Source: Ferrovibrio sp965278975 (lineage in GTDB: Bacteria > Pseudomonadota > Alphaproteobacteria > Ferrovibrionales > Ferrovibrionaceae). Taken from it: a stretch of DNA of 64,000 nt. The stretch covers positions 1,488,001 to 1,552,000 of the forward strand of contig NZ_OZ257126.1 of assembly GCF_965278975.1 (NCBI RefSeq). The letters are read 5' to 3'. Below the pieces are notes generated by a model. The model was not told where the DNA came from, did not search any database, and was given only the letters and a program-made list of their open reading frames with translations. The first letter of the stretch is position 1. Each line of letters starts with the position of its first letter. The translations under genes and the position numbers were made by a program. Positions 25,113 to 33,708 of this stretch are shown piece after piece.

Positions 25113-25451
25113 CTATTCGCCGATGGTGAAGCTGACGGGCTGATCCGCCAGGGTGCCATTGCCGATGCCCTTCAAGCCATCAGCCACAAAAACGAGCTTG
25201 CCGCTGCGGCCATCGGAACAATTCAGCGTGCCTTCGCCCTCACGCAGGTTGATATAGACATAACTGCCTTCGCAGGTGGCGCCACGGCTGGAGGTTACGT
25301 TGATCTTGCCTGAACGCTCGATACCGGGAAAAGCGTTACCCTTGAAGGTTTCGTCACTATTCCGCGCCGAGCCGCTCACGGGTACGGCCGTGCTGCACCC
25401 GGCCAGGACAAAAACACTGAGGGCGGTGAATACCAAGGCATGTCGGGGCAT
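25113..25451 (-). CDS. Small lipoprotein of unknown function
   Basis: It has 112 residues from the ATG at 25451, which has GGAG five bases upstream. The lipoprotein signal MPRHALVFTALSVFVLAGC places Cys at residue 19. The mature part is short and beta-rich with a Cys pair (GATCEGSYVYINL and GTLNCSDG) that may form a disulfide. It converges on the racemase gene with 4 bases between. I do not recognise a family. Confidence 0.8.
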   Translation of the reverse strand: MPRHALVFTALSVFVLAGCSTAVPVSGSARNSDETFKGNAFPGIERSGKINVTSSRGATCEGSYVYINLREGEGTLNCSDGRSGKLVFVADGLKGIGNGTLADQPVSFTIGE

Positions 25452-25610
25452 GATTGCTCCAAGAGTTGAGATCAAACCATGCAGGAAGACAAAGCCCCCC
25501 ATATGGCGGTCACAGATTGCATCATCTATAAAAAATAAACCATGGGTAGCGGGCGAGATTGTTGGTGCGAAGCCCTGACGGGCATGTGTGGCAAGTAAAG
25601 CAGTGGCCGG

Positions 25611-26321
25611 TTACCCGGCCGGTACTGCGTATTCGCCTGCAGCCGGCAGGTACAAGACAAAGCCCTCATGACCATTCGGCGCCCTGCGGATTTCCAGTTC
25701 ACCGCCATGGGCGCGTAAAAGCGACCAGCACAGCCCCAATCCAGAGGTGATGGCCGCCGGCGCCTTCAAGGATACCGGTTCGGTAATTTTCGCGGCATCG
25801 ATCCAGTTTTCCGCATTCATGATCCAGATCTGAATCTGGTTTGCGGAATGAGCCGCGCTCAACATGATCGATGTGGCAGCCATCGAACCGGCTGCCGCCA
25901 GCACCAGATGGGCAATCGCATATGAAATCTGGAATCTGTTTCCGCGCAGAGGTGGAACCGCTGCCAGCGGCAGGACGATGATTTCCAGGGTCTTGAGTGC
26001 ATTCAGTTCACGCACGCATTGCTTCACCGATGCGAGAAGCTCGTGAACATGCAGCACGCCGGCATTGTCGGATTGCAGGGTGGCAACAGCATGAAGATCC
26101 GAAAGCGCGCTGGCCGCACGGCGCGTATCCGCCAGGATGCTGGCGAGCAGATCCGCCATGTCATCATCCAGTGTTGCCGATAGTCTCAACTGCCGCTCGA
26201 TGGTGGATGTATTGATGGAGATGGCCGCCAGCGGTTCGGCCAGCCGGTGCGCTGCCAGGGAAACCAGTTCTTCCAGCCATTGCCATTCACGCATCCCGCT
26301 TGATTGAATCATCTGGTCCAA
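25611..26321 (-). CDS. Soluble ChpT-like phosphotransferase / degenerate histidine kinase
   Basis: It has 236 residues with no membrane helix. An H-box-like segment LAAHRLAEPLAAISI (His near residue 25) begins a two-helix DHp-like region. The C-terminal part retains SGLGLCWSLLRAHGGELEIRR, the end of a Bergerat fold, but the N-box (YAIAHLVLAAAG) and G1 are lost. This DHp-plus-dead-ATPase architecture is that of ChpT-type histidine phosphotransferases, which relay phosphate between receivers. It could serve the nearby kinase array and regulator. Lower GC than its neighbours suggests different ancestry. The 159-base gap downstream shows nothing I recognise. Confidence 0.7.
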   Translation of the reverse strand: MDQMIQSSGMREWQWLEELVSLAAHRLAEPLAAISINTSTIERQLRLSATLDDDMADLLASILADTRRAASALSDLHAVATLQSDNAGVLHVHELLASVKQCVRELNALKTLEIIVLPLAAVPPLRGNRFQISYAIAHLVLAAAGSMAATSIMLSAAHSANQIQIWIMNAENWIDAAKITEPVSLKAPAAITSGLGLCWSLLRAHGGELEIRRAPNGHEGFVLYLPAAGEYAVPAG

Positions 26322-26366
26322 ACAATGCCCCCTACATCCCGAACCCAGGATGAGACCTTCTACTTT

Positions 26367-26381
26367 GGTCGAAATACGACC
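26367..26381. promoter_or_regulatory. GGTCG-aaata-CGACC dyad, copy 2 of the shared motif
   Basis: A 5-base inverted repeat containing the 11-mer CGAAATACGAC also found at 22066-22076, here with TTTGGT before it. It lies 46 bases upstream of the ChpT-like gene's start, a position suited to promoter control on the minus strand. Confidence 0.4.
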
Positions 26382-26447
26382 GCGCTGATTTAACCCCGAC
26401 GCTACTTTAGAGCAGTAGAATCAAGTGGTATTTGCCCATCTTGCTGT

Positions 26448-26480
26448 TGCGTTGACATTTTTTGCTGCAACGCATGTAGC
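26448..26480 (+). promoter_or_regulatory. Promoter and operator candidate for the AraC gene
   Basis: A perfect -35 hexamer TTGACA (26452-26457) is followed after 17 bases by a weak -10, TGTAGC (26475-26480). An inverted repeat TGCGTTG-N13-CAACGCA (26448-26474) overlaps the -35, suggesting autoregulation by the AraC-type product encoded 63 bases downstream. Confidence 0.4.
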
Positions 26481-26542
26481 GGACGCTAAACTCTCCGCAG
26501 GCTCACATACGAGATGATGCGGAATACAGGGGCGAGGGTGTG

Positions 26543-27436
26543 ATGCTTTCACTGGAACGCTTTGGCGGTTCGAAATTTCCCAGCTCCGGCGTGCTGGCAA
26601 GTTCAGCCAGCCGCGGCTGGCAGGGCATGATGGCGGAACTGCGCGCCCATCGCGCGGGAGAGATTCCGGCCATCTGTCCAAATCATATGGAGATAACCCT
26701 GGCGGTTGACGGTGTCGCGGGGGCGACAGTGGAGCGCCGCGGCAACGGGCAATTTCAATCGACGGCAGTGCGGCCCGGAACGTTGTGGCTCTGTCCCATC
26801 GGGGTGGCCGAAGATTCCATCCGCATCACCGCTCCCTTGCCGCGCATTCTCCATCTGTATCTGCCGAAAACCCATTTCTCGATGCTGTCCGGGATTACTT
26901 CGCGTGCGGTGAAGCCGGATGAGATTCCCTACCTTGCCGATATCGGGGATGATTTCCTGCGGCAATGCGGCTACAGAATCCTGCATGAACTGGAGAGTGA
27001 AAGTGCGGGCGGCGCCCTGTTCATCGAGCATCTGTCGATGTCGGTCGCGCTGCATCTGGCGTCGGCTTATACCGACGCGCCGCCAGCCAGCAGGCAGAAT
27101 GACCGGCTTGGCGCATTGGACCGGCGCCGGCTGGACCGGGTGCTGGAGTATATCGAGAGAAATCTGGACAATGAACTCAGCCTCTCGGAATTGGCCGCCA
27201 TTGCGTGTTTAAGTCCGTATCATTTTGCGCGGGCCTTCCGTGATACGATAGGCATTCCTCCGCATCGCTTTGTCAGCAAGCGCCGGCTGAAACTGGCGCA
27301 GCACCTGCTCCGCAACACGGCGCTGCCGCTGGTTGAAATCGCCCATACCTGCAAATTCTCATCACAAACCACATTCACCCGCGCTTTTCTCAGGCAGGTC
27401 GGGGTGACACCGGGTGAATACCGTAGGGGCTGCTGA
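26543..27436 (+). CDS. AraC-family transcriptional regulator
   Basis: It has 297 residues from the ATG at 26543, with GAGGG just upstream; a GTG three bases earlier is also possible. The C-terminal 100 residues hold two helix-turn-helix units: LSLSELAAIACLSPYHFARAF and VEIAHTCKFSSQTTFTRAF, ending VGVTPGEYRR. The N-terminal roughly 190 residues are a ligand/dimerisation domain I cannot match closely. It is divergent from the ChpT-like gene across 221 bases. The target could be itself, given the overlapping dyad. Confidence 0.92.
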   Translation: MLSLERFGGSKFPSSGVLASSASRGWQGMMAELRAHRAGEIPAICPNHMEITLAVDGVAGATVERRGNGQFQSTAVRPGTLWLCPIGVAEDSIRITAPLPRILHLYLPKTHFSMLSGITSRAVKPDEIPYLADIGDDFLRQCGYRILHELESESAGGALFIEHLSMSVALHLASAYTDAPPASRQNDRLGALDRRRLDRVLEYIERNLDNELSLSELAAIACLSPYHFARAFRDTIGIPPHRFVSKRRLKLAQHLLRNTALPLVEIAHTCKFSSQTTFTRAFLRQVGVTPGEYRRGC

Positions 27437-27474
27437 CCGACGGCGCAGCAGGTTTCATTACAATTTAAGTGTTT

Positions 27475-27551
27475 TGGCGTCCCCGGAGAGATTCGAACTC
27501 CCGACCCGCTGCTTAGGACGCAGCCGCTCTATCCAGCTGAGCTACGGAGAC
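27475..27551 (-). tRNA. tRNA-Arg (anticodon CCT)
   Basis: On the minus strand a full cloverleaf folds: acceptor GTCTCCG/CGGGGAC, D-arm GCTC/GAGC, anticodon stem GCTGC/GCAGC around loop GTCCTAA (anticodon CCT, reading AGG), and T-arm GGGAG-TTCGAAT-CTCTC. The discriminator is G and the 3' CCA is encoded (27475-27477). Confidence 0.97.
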
Positions 27552-27628
27552 GTTGGGCGGAAACTACCGCGCCAGGAACGTTGAAGCAATGCGGGGCGCC
27601 CCCCACTTTAGCCGAGGGTGGGCCGATA

Positions 27629-27658
27629 AAATGGGATGCCCGCCTGCGCGGGCATGAC
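27629..27658. repeat. REP-like hairpin repeat, single copy
   Basis: ATGCCCGC-ctgc-GCGGGCAT (27636-27655) flanked by AAATGGG and GAC, the same layout as the copies at 11578 and 53554. It lies between tRNA-Arg and the end of the helicase gene. Confidence 0.7.
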
Positions 27659-27707
27659 GGCTTAAAAGGAAATAAGGCCCCCGTCCCCCGGCTTGGCCCG
27701 CAGCGCT

Positions 27708-30680
27708 TTACCGCTGCTTCAGCTTGGCCAGGGCGGCGAACGGGCTGTCCTTGATGATGGCTTCCTCGCGCTGGCGCTTTTCCTGTTCGCGCTGGCGCTT
27801 GGCCTGGATCGCCTTGCCCGACCGCAGGAACATCTCGATCGCCGGCTCGCCGTCATCCAGGCTGCGCTGCACCGGGCGATAGCCGAGCTTGATCAGCAGC
27901 AGGCGCAGCTGCTCGGTGCCGCAGCCGGCGAGATTCATCCATTCCACCGCCGGTGGGAAGGAACCATCCGGGCGCGGCTTGCGGCGCGCGGGCGGGGCCA
28001 CAGGCTGGGCTGCGGGCGTGGCGGGTGCTGCTGCTTCCGCAGGCGCAGCATCCGTTGCCGGCGCTTCGCTTTCGCCTGCCGGGGCTTCTGCTGCCGGGGT
28101 TTCAGCCGCGATCACGGCTTCAACCGGCGCCTCGGCGGGGGCTTCGATTTCCTCGACGGCAGCGGCGACGGCTTCGGCTTCAGCAGCAGCAGCCTCGGCA
28201 GCCGCTTCAGTCTCGCTGGCGGTTTCGGGCTTGGCGGCTTCCGGCTTGATCGGCGTTACCGGAGCAATCGCGAAGATCGCCGGCGGATGCTTGGCATCCT
28301 GCTCGGCCTTGCGCGCGCCCTCGGCGATGCGCTGCACGATATCGAGGCGGTAGGCGCGGTTCTCGACGCGCAGGAAGCCGGCGGCGAGCCACCAGCGTTC
28401 CGGGCGCGGCTCGATGATATCGAGCGAAGTCAGGCCCGGCGGCGGCGGGCTGAGCGGCTGCTTCTCGTTGTTGATCGAGAACAGCAGGGTCTTGAGCTGC
28501 GTCGGCTTCGGCTTCAGCAGCTTCGGCACGAAGATATGCATCTCGCCGAAGGTGACGCCGAGGCGGCGCAGCGGATGGCGCGCCGCCTGGTCCATGGCGC
28601 GCAGCAATTCGCTCACATCCTCGCGCAGCACGGCGCCGAAATCATTGGCGAGCTGGAAGGCGATGCCGCGCGCGGCACCCTTCAGGTCGGCATCGCGCAG
28701 CTTGTAGAGATCGCCCAAATGCTGGCGCAGATGCGCATCGAGCCAGCGCTGCAGGCGGTCTTCCACGGCGCGGCGATGCTCAGCCGGCAAAGCCTCGTCG
28801 GCGAGCAGCAGCAGTTTCGGCTCCAGCGGCATCGGCCCCTTGGCGAGTTTCGCCAGCGCCGTGCCATGGGCATGGATCGGATCGTCCTTGAGGATGATCG
28901 CGCCTTCCGGCGACAGGCCGAAGCGGTCATCGGCGAGGCTGAGGATTTCCCGGGCGCGTTCTTCCAGGGCCGGGCCGAGGGCGCGATGCGCTGCGGCGCG
29001 CAATGCCCGCTCCTCCTCGCCGGTCTCATGCCCGTCCGGGGTAAAGCGCAAGCCGACAATGCGGCCAATGCTTTCGCCTTCAACCATGAGCGCGTCATCC
29101 TCTGCGATACGAATTGCCAATGTCTTGATATCGCGCAGGTGCCTGGTGAGCACCGTGGCGCGGCGGTCGACGAAACGCTGGGTCAGCCGCTCATGCAGCG
29201 CATCCGACAGCCTGTCCTCGATCGCCCGTGTCTTTTCCTGCCAAAGCGCGCCGTCGTCAAGCCAGCCGGCGCTTTTGCCTGGGTTGCGTCCCAGGTTGCG
29301 TTGAGACCCAACACTGGCACCCACACTGGCACGGTGCGCGATATAGGTCCAGGTGCGGATATGCGCCAGGCGGTTGGAGAGCGTATCGATATCGCCCTCG
29401 GTGCGGTCGATGCGGGTCAACTGGCCCTGCACCCAATCGGCCGGCAGGCGGCCATCGCGGTCGCAGAGATGGCGGTAGATCTGGCTCAGGAGCCGCACAT
29501 GGCCGTCATGCAGGCTTTTGCGGAAATCCGGTATCTCGCAGACCTGCCACAGCAGATGCACGCGGTCATGGCCCTGGGCGCGGTGCAGGGTGTCGTCATC
29601 CTGCAGCAGCGCCTTCAGCGCCAGCAGGTCATCGGCTTCGCGCGCCCGCACCAGGCCCTCGCGCGGCGGCGGTGCGTCCAGGCTGCGCAGCAGGGCCTGG
29701 GGGCTGCGGTAATCCAATGCCGCGTTGCGCCAGCGCGCCACCGGCACCGGATCGAAATGGTGGTTCTCGATCCGCTCGATTATTTCCGGGTCCAGCGCCG
29801 GGCTGTCGCCGCCATAGGGATTGTTGGTGGTGCCGAAGGTGCCGTTGCGCAGGTGCCGCCCGGCGCGGCCGGCGATCTGGCCCATCTCCGAAGGTGTCAG
29901 CGGCCGGATCGAGATACCGTCGAATTTGGAGGTTTCGGCAAACGCCATGTGTTCGATATCGAGATTGAGGCCCATGCCGATGGCATCGGTGGCCACCATC
30001 ACTTCCACTTCGCGGTTCTGGAACATCGCCACCTGGGCGTTGCGGGCGCGCGGTGAGAGCGCGCCGAGCACCACGGCGGCGCCGCCACGCTGGCGCCGCA
30101 GCAATTCCGCGATGGCATACACATCGCTGGCCGAGAAGGCAACCACGGCCGAGCGCGGCGGCAGGCGCGAGAGCTTCTTCGAGCCGGCATATTCCAGCGC
30201 CGACAAGCGCGGCCGGGCGATGAATTCCGCCTGCGGCACCAGGCGGCGGATCAGCGCCCGCATCGTGTCGGCGCCCAGGAACATGGTTTCCTGCGCGCCG
30301 CGCGCATGCAGCAGGCGTTCGGTAAAGATATGGCCACGCTCGGCATCGCCGCAGAGCTGAATCTCGTCGATACAGAGGAAGTCATACTGCCGCTCCAGCG
30401 GCATCGCCTCCACGGTGCAGACGAACCATTGCGCCTGCGGCGGCACGATCTTTTCTTCGCCGGTGACCAGGGCGACCCGCGCCGGCCCCTTGATCGCCAC
30501 CGCGCGGTCGTAGATTTCGCGCGCCAGCAGGCGCAAAGGCAGCCCGATGATGCCGCTCTTGTGGGCCAGCAGGCGCTCGACGGCAAGATGGGTCTTGCCG
30601 GTATTGGTCGGCCCCAGCACGCAGAGCACGCGCCCCGATGCTGCCGTTGCCGGCCGCTGGATCGGCGCCTGATTTGTCAT
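27708..30680 (-). CDS. SUV3-like DEAD/H-box RNA helicase
   Basis: Superfamily 2 helicase with 990 residues from the ATG at 30680 (MTNQAPIQRP). Walker A GPTNTGKT is at 23-30, the motif II equivalent is CIDEIQLCGD, and motif VI is MGQIAGRAGRH; these match the mitochondrial SUV3 / alphaproteobacterial helicase family, which unwinds RNA in degradation. A low-complexity Ala/Glu/Pro-rich linker (roughly residues 790-905) precedes a conserved C-terminal domain (VEWMNLAGCGTEQLRLLL) and a Lys/Arg/Glu-rich tail. The thioesterase gene ends 13 bases upstream of the start. Confidence 0.9.
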   Translation of the reverse strand: MTNQAPIQRPATAASGRVLCVLGPTNTGKTHLAVERLLAHKSGIIGLPLRLLAREIYDRAVAIKGPARVALVTGEEKIVPPQAQWFVCTVEAMPLERQYDFLCIDEIQLCGDAERGHIFTERLLHARGAQETMFLGADTMRALIRRLVPQAEFIARPRLSALEYAGSKKLSRLPPRSAVVAFSASDVYAIAELLRRQRGGAAVVLGALSPRARNAQVAMFQNREVEVMVATDAIGMGLNLDIEHMAFAETSKFDGISIRPLTPSEMGQIAGRAGRHLRNGTFGTTNNPYGGDSPALDPEIIERIENHHFDPVPVARWRNAALDYRSPQALLRSLDAPPPREGLVRAREADDLLALKALLQDDDTLHRAQGHDRVHLLWQVCEIPDFRKSLHDGHVRLLSQIYRHLCDRDGRLPADWVQGQLTRIDRTEGDIDTLSNRLAHIRTWTYIAHRASVGASVGSQRNLGRNPGKSAGWLDDGALWQEKTRAIEDRLSDALHERLTQRFVDRRATVLTRHLRDIKTLAIRIAEDDALMVEGESIGRIVGLRFTPDGHETGEEERALRAAAHRALGPALEERAREILSLADDRFGLSPEGAIILKDDPIHAHGTALAKLAKGPMPLEPKLLLLADEALPAEHRRAVEDRLQRWLDAHLRQHLGDLYKLRDADLKGAARGIAFQLANDFGAVLREDVSELLRAMDQAARHPLRRLGVTFGEMHIFVPKLLKPKPTQLKTLLFSINNEKQPLSPPPPGLTSLDIIEPRPERWWLAAGFLRVENRAYRLDIVQRIAEGARKAEQDAKHPPAIFAIAPVTPIKPEAAKPETASETEAAAEAAAAEAEAVAAAVEEIEAPAEAPVEAVIAAETPAAEAPAGESEAPATDAAPAEAAAPATPAAQPVAPPARRKPRPDGSFPPAVEWMNLAGCGTEQLRLLLIKLGYRPVQRSLDDGEPAIEMFLRSGKAIQAKRQREQEKRQREEAIIKDSPFAALAKLKQR

Positions 30681-30693
30681 GGTAACGGGTGTG

Positions 30694-31158
30694 TCATGGC
30701 CGGGAGATGGCCTTGGTGATGCGGGCCTGGCTGTGCAGCACGCCATCGACACGGCATTCGGCTTCCAGGAAGGCCAGGGCGCGGGCGCGGCGCACCACCC
30801 GGCCGGTCAGTTCGGCCTGGGCGCCTGCCGGCACCGAGCGCAGATGCTGCACATGGATATCCACGGTCACGGCATGTTCAGCTTCGCTCGACTGGGTGAT
30901 CAGCGCGCCATAGGCGGCGGGTTCCAGCAGGCCATTGAGGATGCCGCCATGCACATAGCCGCCGGTCACCAGGACATCGCCGCTGGCGGGAAAGCTTAAG
31001 CGGCACAGCCCCGGCGTCAGTTCCAGCAGGCTCAATCCGGCCCAGCGGTGGAACGGCACGGTCTCGACCAGCCGGCGCGCGGCGGCGGTTTTCCAGGCCT
31101 CCAGCGAGGCATCGATAAGCGCCTCCAGCGAGGCATCGACAGGCGGCGCGGCGGTCAT
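30694..31158 (-). CDS. PaaI-like hotdog-fold thioesterase
   Basis: It has 154 residues. The hotdog thioesterase signature VTGGYVHGGILNGLLEPAA and the strand VTVDIHVQHLRSVPAG indicate an acyl-CoA thioesterase of the PaaI/4HBT class. The N-terminus contains a duplicated DASLEA unit (residues 8-13 and 17-22). It lies 13 bases upstream of the helicase gene in the same direction. The substrate is unknown. Confidence 0.88.
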   Translation of the reverse strand: MTAAPPVDASLEALIDASLEAWKTAAARRLVETVPFHRWAGLSLLELTPGLCRLSFPASGDVLVTGGYVHGGILNGLLEPAAYGALITQSSEAEHAVTVDIHVQHLRSVPAGAQAELTGRVVRRARALAFLEAECRVDGVLHSQARITKAISRP

Positions 31159-31272
31159 GGCACATGTACTCCGGCAAATCCGGGCATAATTCTAGGCTGG
31201 CGGCGGCGGCCCGGGAAGGCTCGGGGGGTACATAGGTCTAGTGTTCAATCCCGCAGCATTCCGCTGTAGATT

Positions 31273-31836
31273 GTGGGCATCAAGTCGGTTTTGTTACTGC
31301 CCCGGGGTGTCGTGCCAGCAGCTCCGTTCCAGCCCTCTGCCTTTGTGCTGCCTGAAGACGCACATGCCAAGGTGCATGCGATCCATGGCTACTGGCTGGA
31401 TTGTGCGCCGGCTCCCGGCCGCCTGCCGGGACGGCGCAGCATCGATCCGCTGCGCATCCCGCGCCTGCTGGAGAATATATGGCTGCTGGATGTGGTGCCC
31501 CGGCCATCGGATGCTTCCTCTCCTGATGCAGATATGATGGCGCCGCGTTTCCGCATGCGGCTGGTGGGCGGCGCCATGCGGCGCCATGGCATCCTGACCG
31601 CGCCGGGCGACTTCATTGAAAGTTTCCTGCCGCCCGATGCCTTGCCGCTGCGCGAATTGCATCTGCTGGCTGATACATGCTGTCCGGCCTGGTATCGCGG
31701 CCATGCCTTCATGCCGCATGACCGTGAACTGCACATGCTGGAACGCATCTTCCTGCCGATGGCGGAAGACGGCGAAACCGTGGATGTGGTGCTGGGCCTC
31801 ACGGTGTTTTTCGACGAACAGGGCCGCGAGATGTAG
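31273..31836 (+). CDS. PAS_5-family protein
   Basis: It has 187 residues from a weak GTG start; a later GTG at 31312 is possible. The region from about residue 40 fits the PAS_5 family common in Rhodospirillales: GYWLDCAP, RSIDPLRIPRLLENIWLLD, FRMRLVGGAMRRHG and a C-terminal strand. It probably binds a small ligand or forms a protein interface; function is unknown. It stands alone, converging on modC with 29 bases between. Confidence 0.75.
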   Translation: MGIKSVLLLPRGVVPAAPFQPSAFVLPEDAHAKVHAIHGYWLDCAPAPGRLPGRRSIDPLRIPRLLENIWLLDVVPRPSDASSPDADMMAPRFRMRLVGGAMRRHGILTAPGDFIESFLPPDALPLRELHLLADTCCPAWYRGHAFMPHDRELHMLERIFLPMAEDGETVDVVLGLTVFFDEQGREM

Positions 31837-31865
31837 GCTGCCCGGGTCCTGGGCTGGATGCCGGG

Positions 31866-32996
31866 CTAGATCGCGGGCGGGCCGAGGCCGGTGATGCCGC
31901 GCCGGTCCATCGCCACGGTCTTGATTGCCGCGTATAGCCGTTGCCCCGGCGTCAGGTTGAGCCTTTCAGCGGAAAGCCGGGTGATGCGCGCGATCACGTC
32001 GGCGCTGCCCTGGTCTGGCGCAAGACTGCAATCCAGCTTCACATCCACTGCCGCGCCGTCGCGCCGCACGATCTCGCTCACCTGGCCGCTGAAGATATTC
32101 AAGGCGCTGGAGCCCTGCGGCTTGTCCAGGAACAGCGTCACGTCGCGGGCGCGGATGCGGATATTCACGCTGGCATCCAGTGCCAGATCAAGCTGCGGCA
32201 CCCAGAGCGGCCCGGCCGGGCTCAGCAGCTGCGTCAGGCCATGCGGCGCGTCATGCGCCGCGACACGGCAGGCCAGCACCGCGCCGGCTTCGTAGCGCCC
32301 GGTGAGCGGATAGAGATCCAGCCGCGCCGCCAGTTCCGCCACGCTGCCCACGGCCTCGACCCGGCCGGCCGAAAGCAGCACCACGTTGGTGGCCAGCCGC
32401 GTCACTTCCGGCAGCGCGTGGCTGACATGCACGATCGGGATGCGCAGCTCATCGCGCAGCCGTTCCAGATAGGGCAGGATTTCCTCTTTCCGCGCGGTAT
32501 CCAGCGAGGCCAGTGGTTCATCCAGCAGCAGCAAGGCGGGCCGTGCCAGCAAGGCGCGGCCAATCGCCACGCGCTGCTTCTCGCCGCCGGAAAGTGTGCC
32601 GGGCCGCCGCGCCAGCAATTGTTCGAGGCCGAGCAGGGCCACCGTATGCTCGAAGCCATCGCGGCGCGGATTGATCATGCCATCGGCCAGCCAGCGGCCA
32701 TAGAGCAGGTTGCGGCGCACATCCAGATGCGGCAGCAGCCGCGCATCCTGGAACACATAGCCGATGCGGCGCTTGTGCGGCGGCAGGAAAATCTTCGCCC
32801 GCGTATCCACCAGCACGCGGCCATCCACGGCGATGCGGCCCTCGCGCGGCCTGATCAGCCCGGCGATCAGGTTCACCAAGGTGGTCTTGCCCGCACCGGA
32901 ACGGCCGAACAAAGCCGTGACGCCGGCGCCGCACTGGAACCGCGCCGCCAGCGTGAAGTCGCCCTGGCTGTGGCGGATATCGACGTCCAGGCTCAA
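31866..32996 (-). CDS. modC: Molybdate ABC transporter ATPase
   Basis: Energises molybdate import. It has 376 residues. Walker A GRSGAGKTT is at 31-39, with Q-loop YVFQDARLLPHL, signature LSGGEKQRVAIGRAL and Walker B LLLLDEPLASLD. The C-terminal roughly 75 residues form a TOBE (molybdate-binding) domain (LNIFSGQVSEIVRRDG and later), typical of ModC. It is the last gene of modA-modB-modC, 10 bases after modB. Confidence 0.95.
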   Translation of the reverse strand: MSLDVDIRHSQGDFTLAARFQCGAGVTALFGRSGAGKTTLVNLIAGLIRPREGRIAVDGRVLVDTRAKIFLPPHKRRIGYVFQDARLLPHLDVRRNLLYGRWLADGMINPRRDGFEHTVALLGLEQLLARRPGTLSGGEKQRVAIGRALLARPALLLLDEPLASLDTARKEEILPYLERLRDELRIPIVHVSHALPEVTRLATNVVLLSAGRVEAVGSVAELAARLDLYPLTGRYEAGAVLACRVAAHDAPHGLTQLLSPAGPLWVPQLDLALDASVNIRIRARDVTLFLDKPQGSSALNIFSGQVSEIVRRDGAAVDVKLDCSLAPDQGSADVIARITRLSAERLNLTPGQRLYAAIKTVAMDRRGITGLGPPAI

Positions 32997-33006
32997 CGGC
33001 TTTGCC

Positions 33007-33699
33007 TCATTGCCCGCTCACCAGCCTGGTGGCGCGGCGTGAAAGAATCTCGCTCACGATCAGCGCCGCCACGGCCAGCGCAATGGAAATCAGCGTCAGG
33101 CGCATGGCAGGCCCGTCGCCGCCCGGCACCTGGGTGAAGGTGTAGAGCGCGGTGGGCAACGTCTGGGTTTCGCCCGGGATGTTGGAAACGAAGGTGACGG
33201 TGGCGCCGAATTCACCCAGCGCGCGGGCGAAGCTCAACACCACGCCGGCCAGCAGGCCCGGCAGCATCAGCGGCAGCGTGACGGTGAGAAAGACCACCGC
33301 AGCATTGGCGCCGAGCGTGCCGGCGGCCTGTTCGAGTTTCTGGTCCACGGCTTCGAGCGACAGCCGCATGGCGCGCACCATCAGCGGGAAGCCCATCACC
33401 GCGCAGGCCAGCGCCGCGCCGGTCCAGCGGAAGGCAAAAACGATGCCGAGATTATCCGCCAGCCAGGCGCCGAACAGGCCTCGGCGGCCGAACAGCACCA
33501 GCAGCAGGTAGCCGGTGACCACAGGCGGCAGGATCAGCGGCAGATGGATCGCCGCGTCCAGCAACGCCTTGCCGGGAAAATCACGGCGCGCCAGCAGCCA
33601 GGCGAAGAACAGCCCGAACGGAATGCTGAGCAAGGTGGCGGTGCCCGCCACCTTGAGGCTCAGCAGCAGGGCGGTGGTTTCTTCCGGCGTTAGGGTCAC
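33007..33699 (-). CDS. modB: Molybdate ABC transporter permease
   Basis: Inner-membrane channel for molybdate. It has 230 residues with about five to six helices, starting LTPEETTALLLSLKVAGTAT. The EAA-type loop that contacts the ATPase is EQAAGTLGANAAVVF. It lies between modA (9 bases upstream) and modC. Length and hydropathy match ModB. Confidence 0.95.
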   Translation of the reverse strand: MTLTPEETTALLLSLKVAGTATLLSIPFGLFFAWLLARRDFPGKALLDAAIHLPLILPPVVTGYLLLVLFGRRGLFGAWLADNLGIVFAFRWTGAALACAVMGFPLMVRAMRLSLEAVDQKLEQAAGTLGANAAVVFLTVTLPLMLPGLLAGVVLSFARALGEFGATVTFVSNIPGETQTLPTALYTFTQVPGGDGPAMRLTLISIALAVAALIVSEILSRRATRLVSGQ

Positions 33700-33708
33700 A
33701 AGCAGATG

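Noticed and set aside
27693..30056. 787-codon plus-strand open frame opposite the helicase
   Set aside because: Antisense shadow of a well-supported helicase gene; no recognisable domain.
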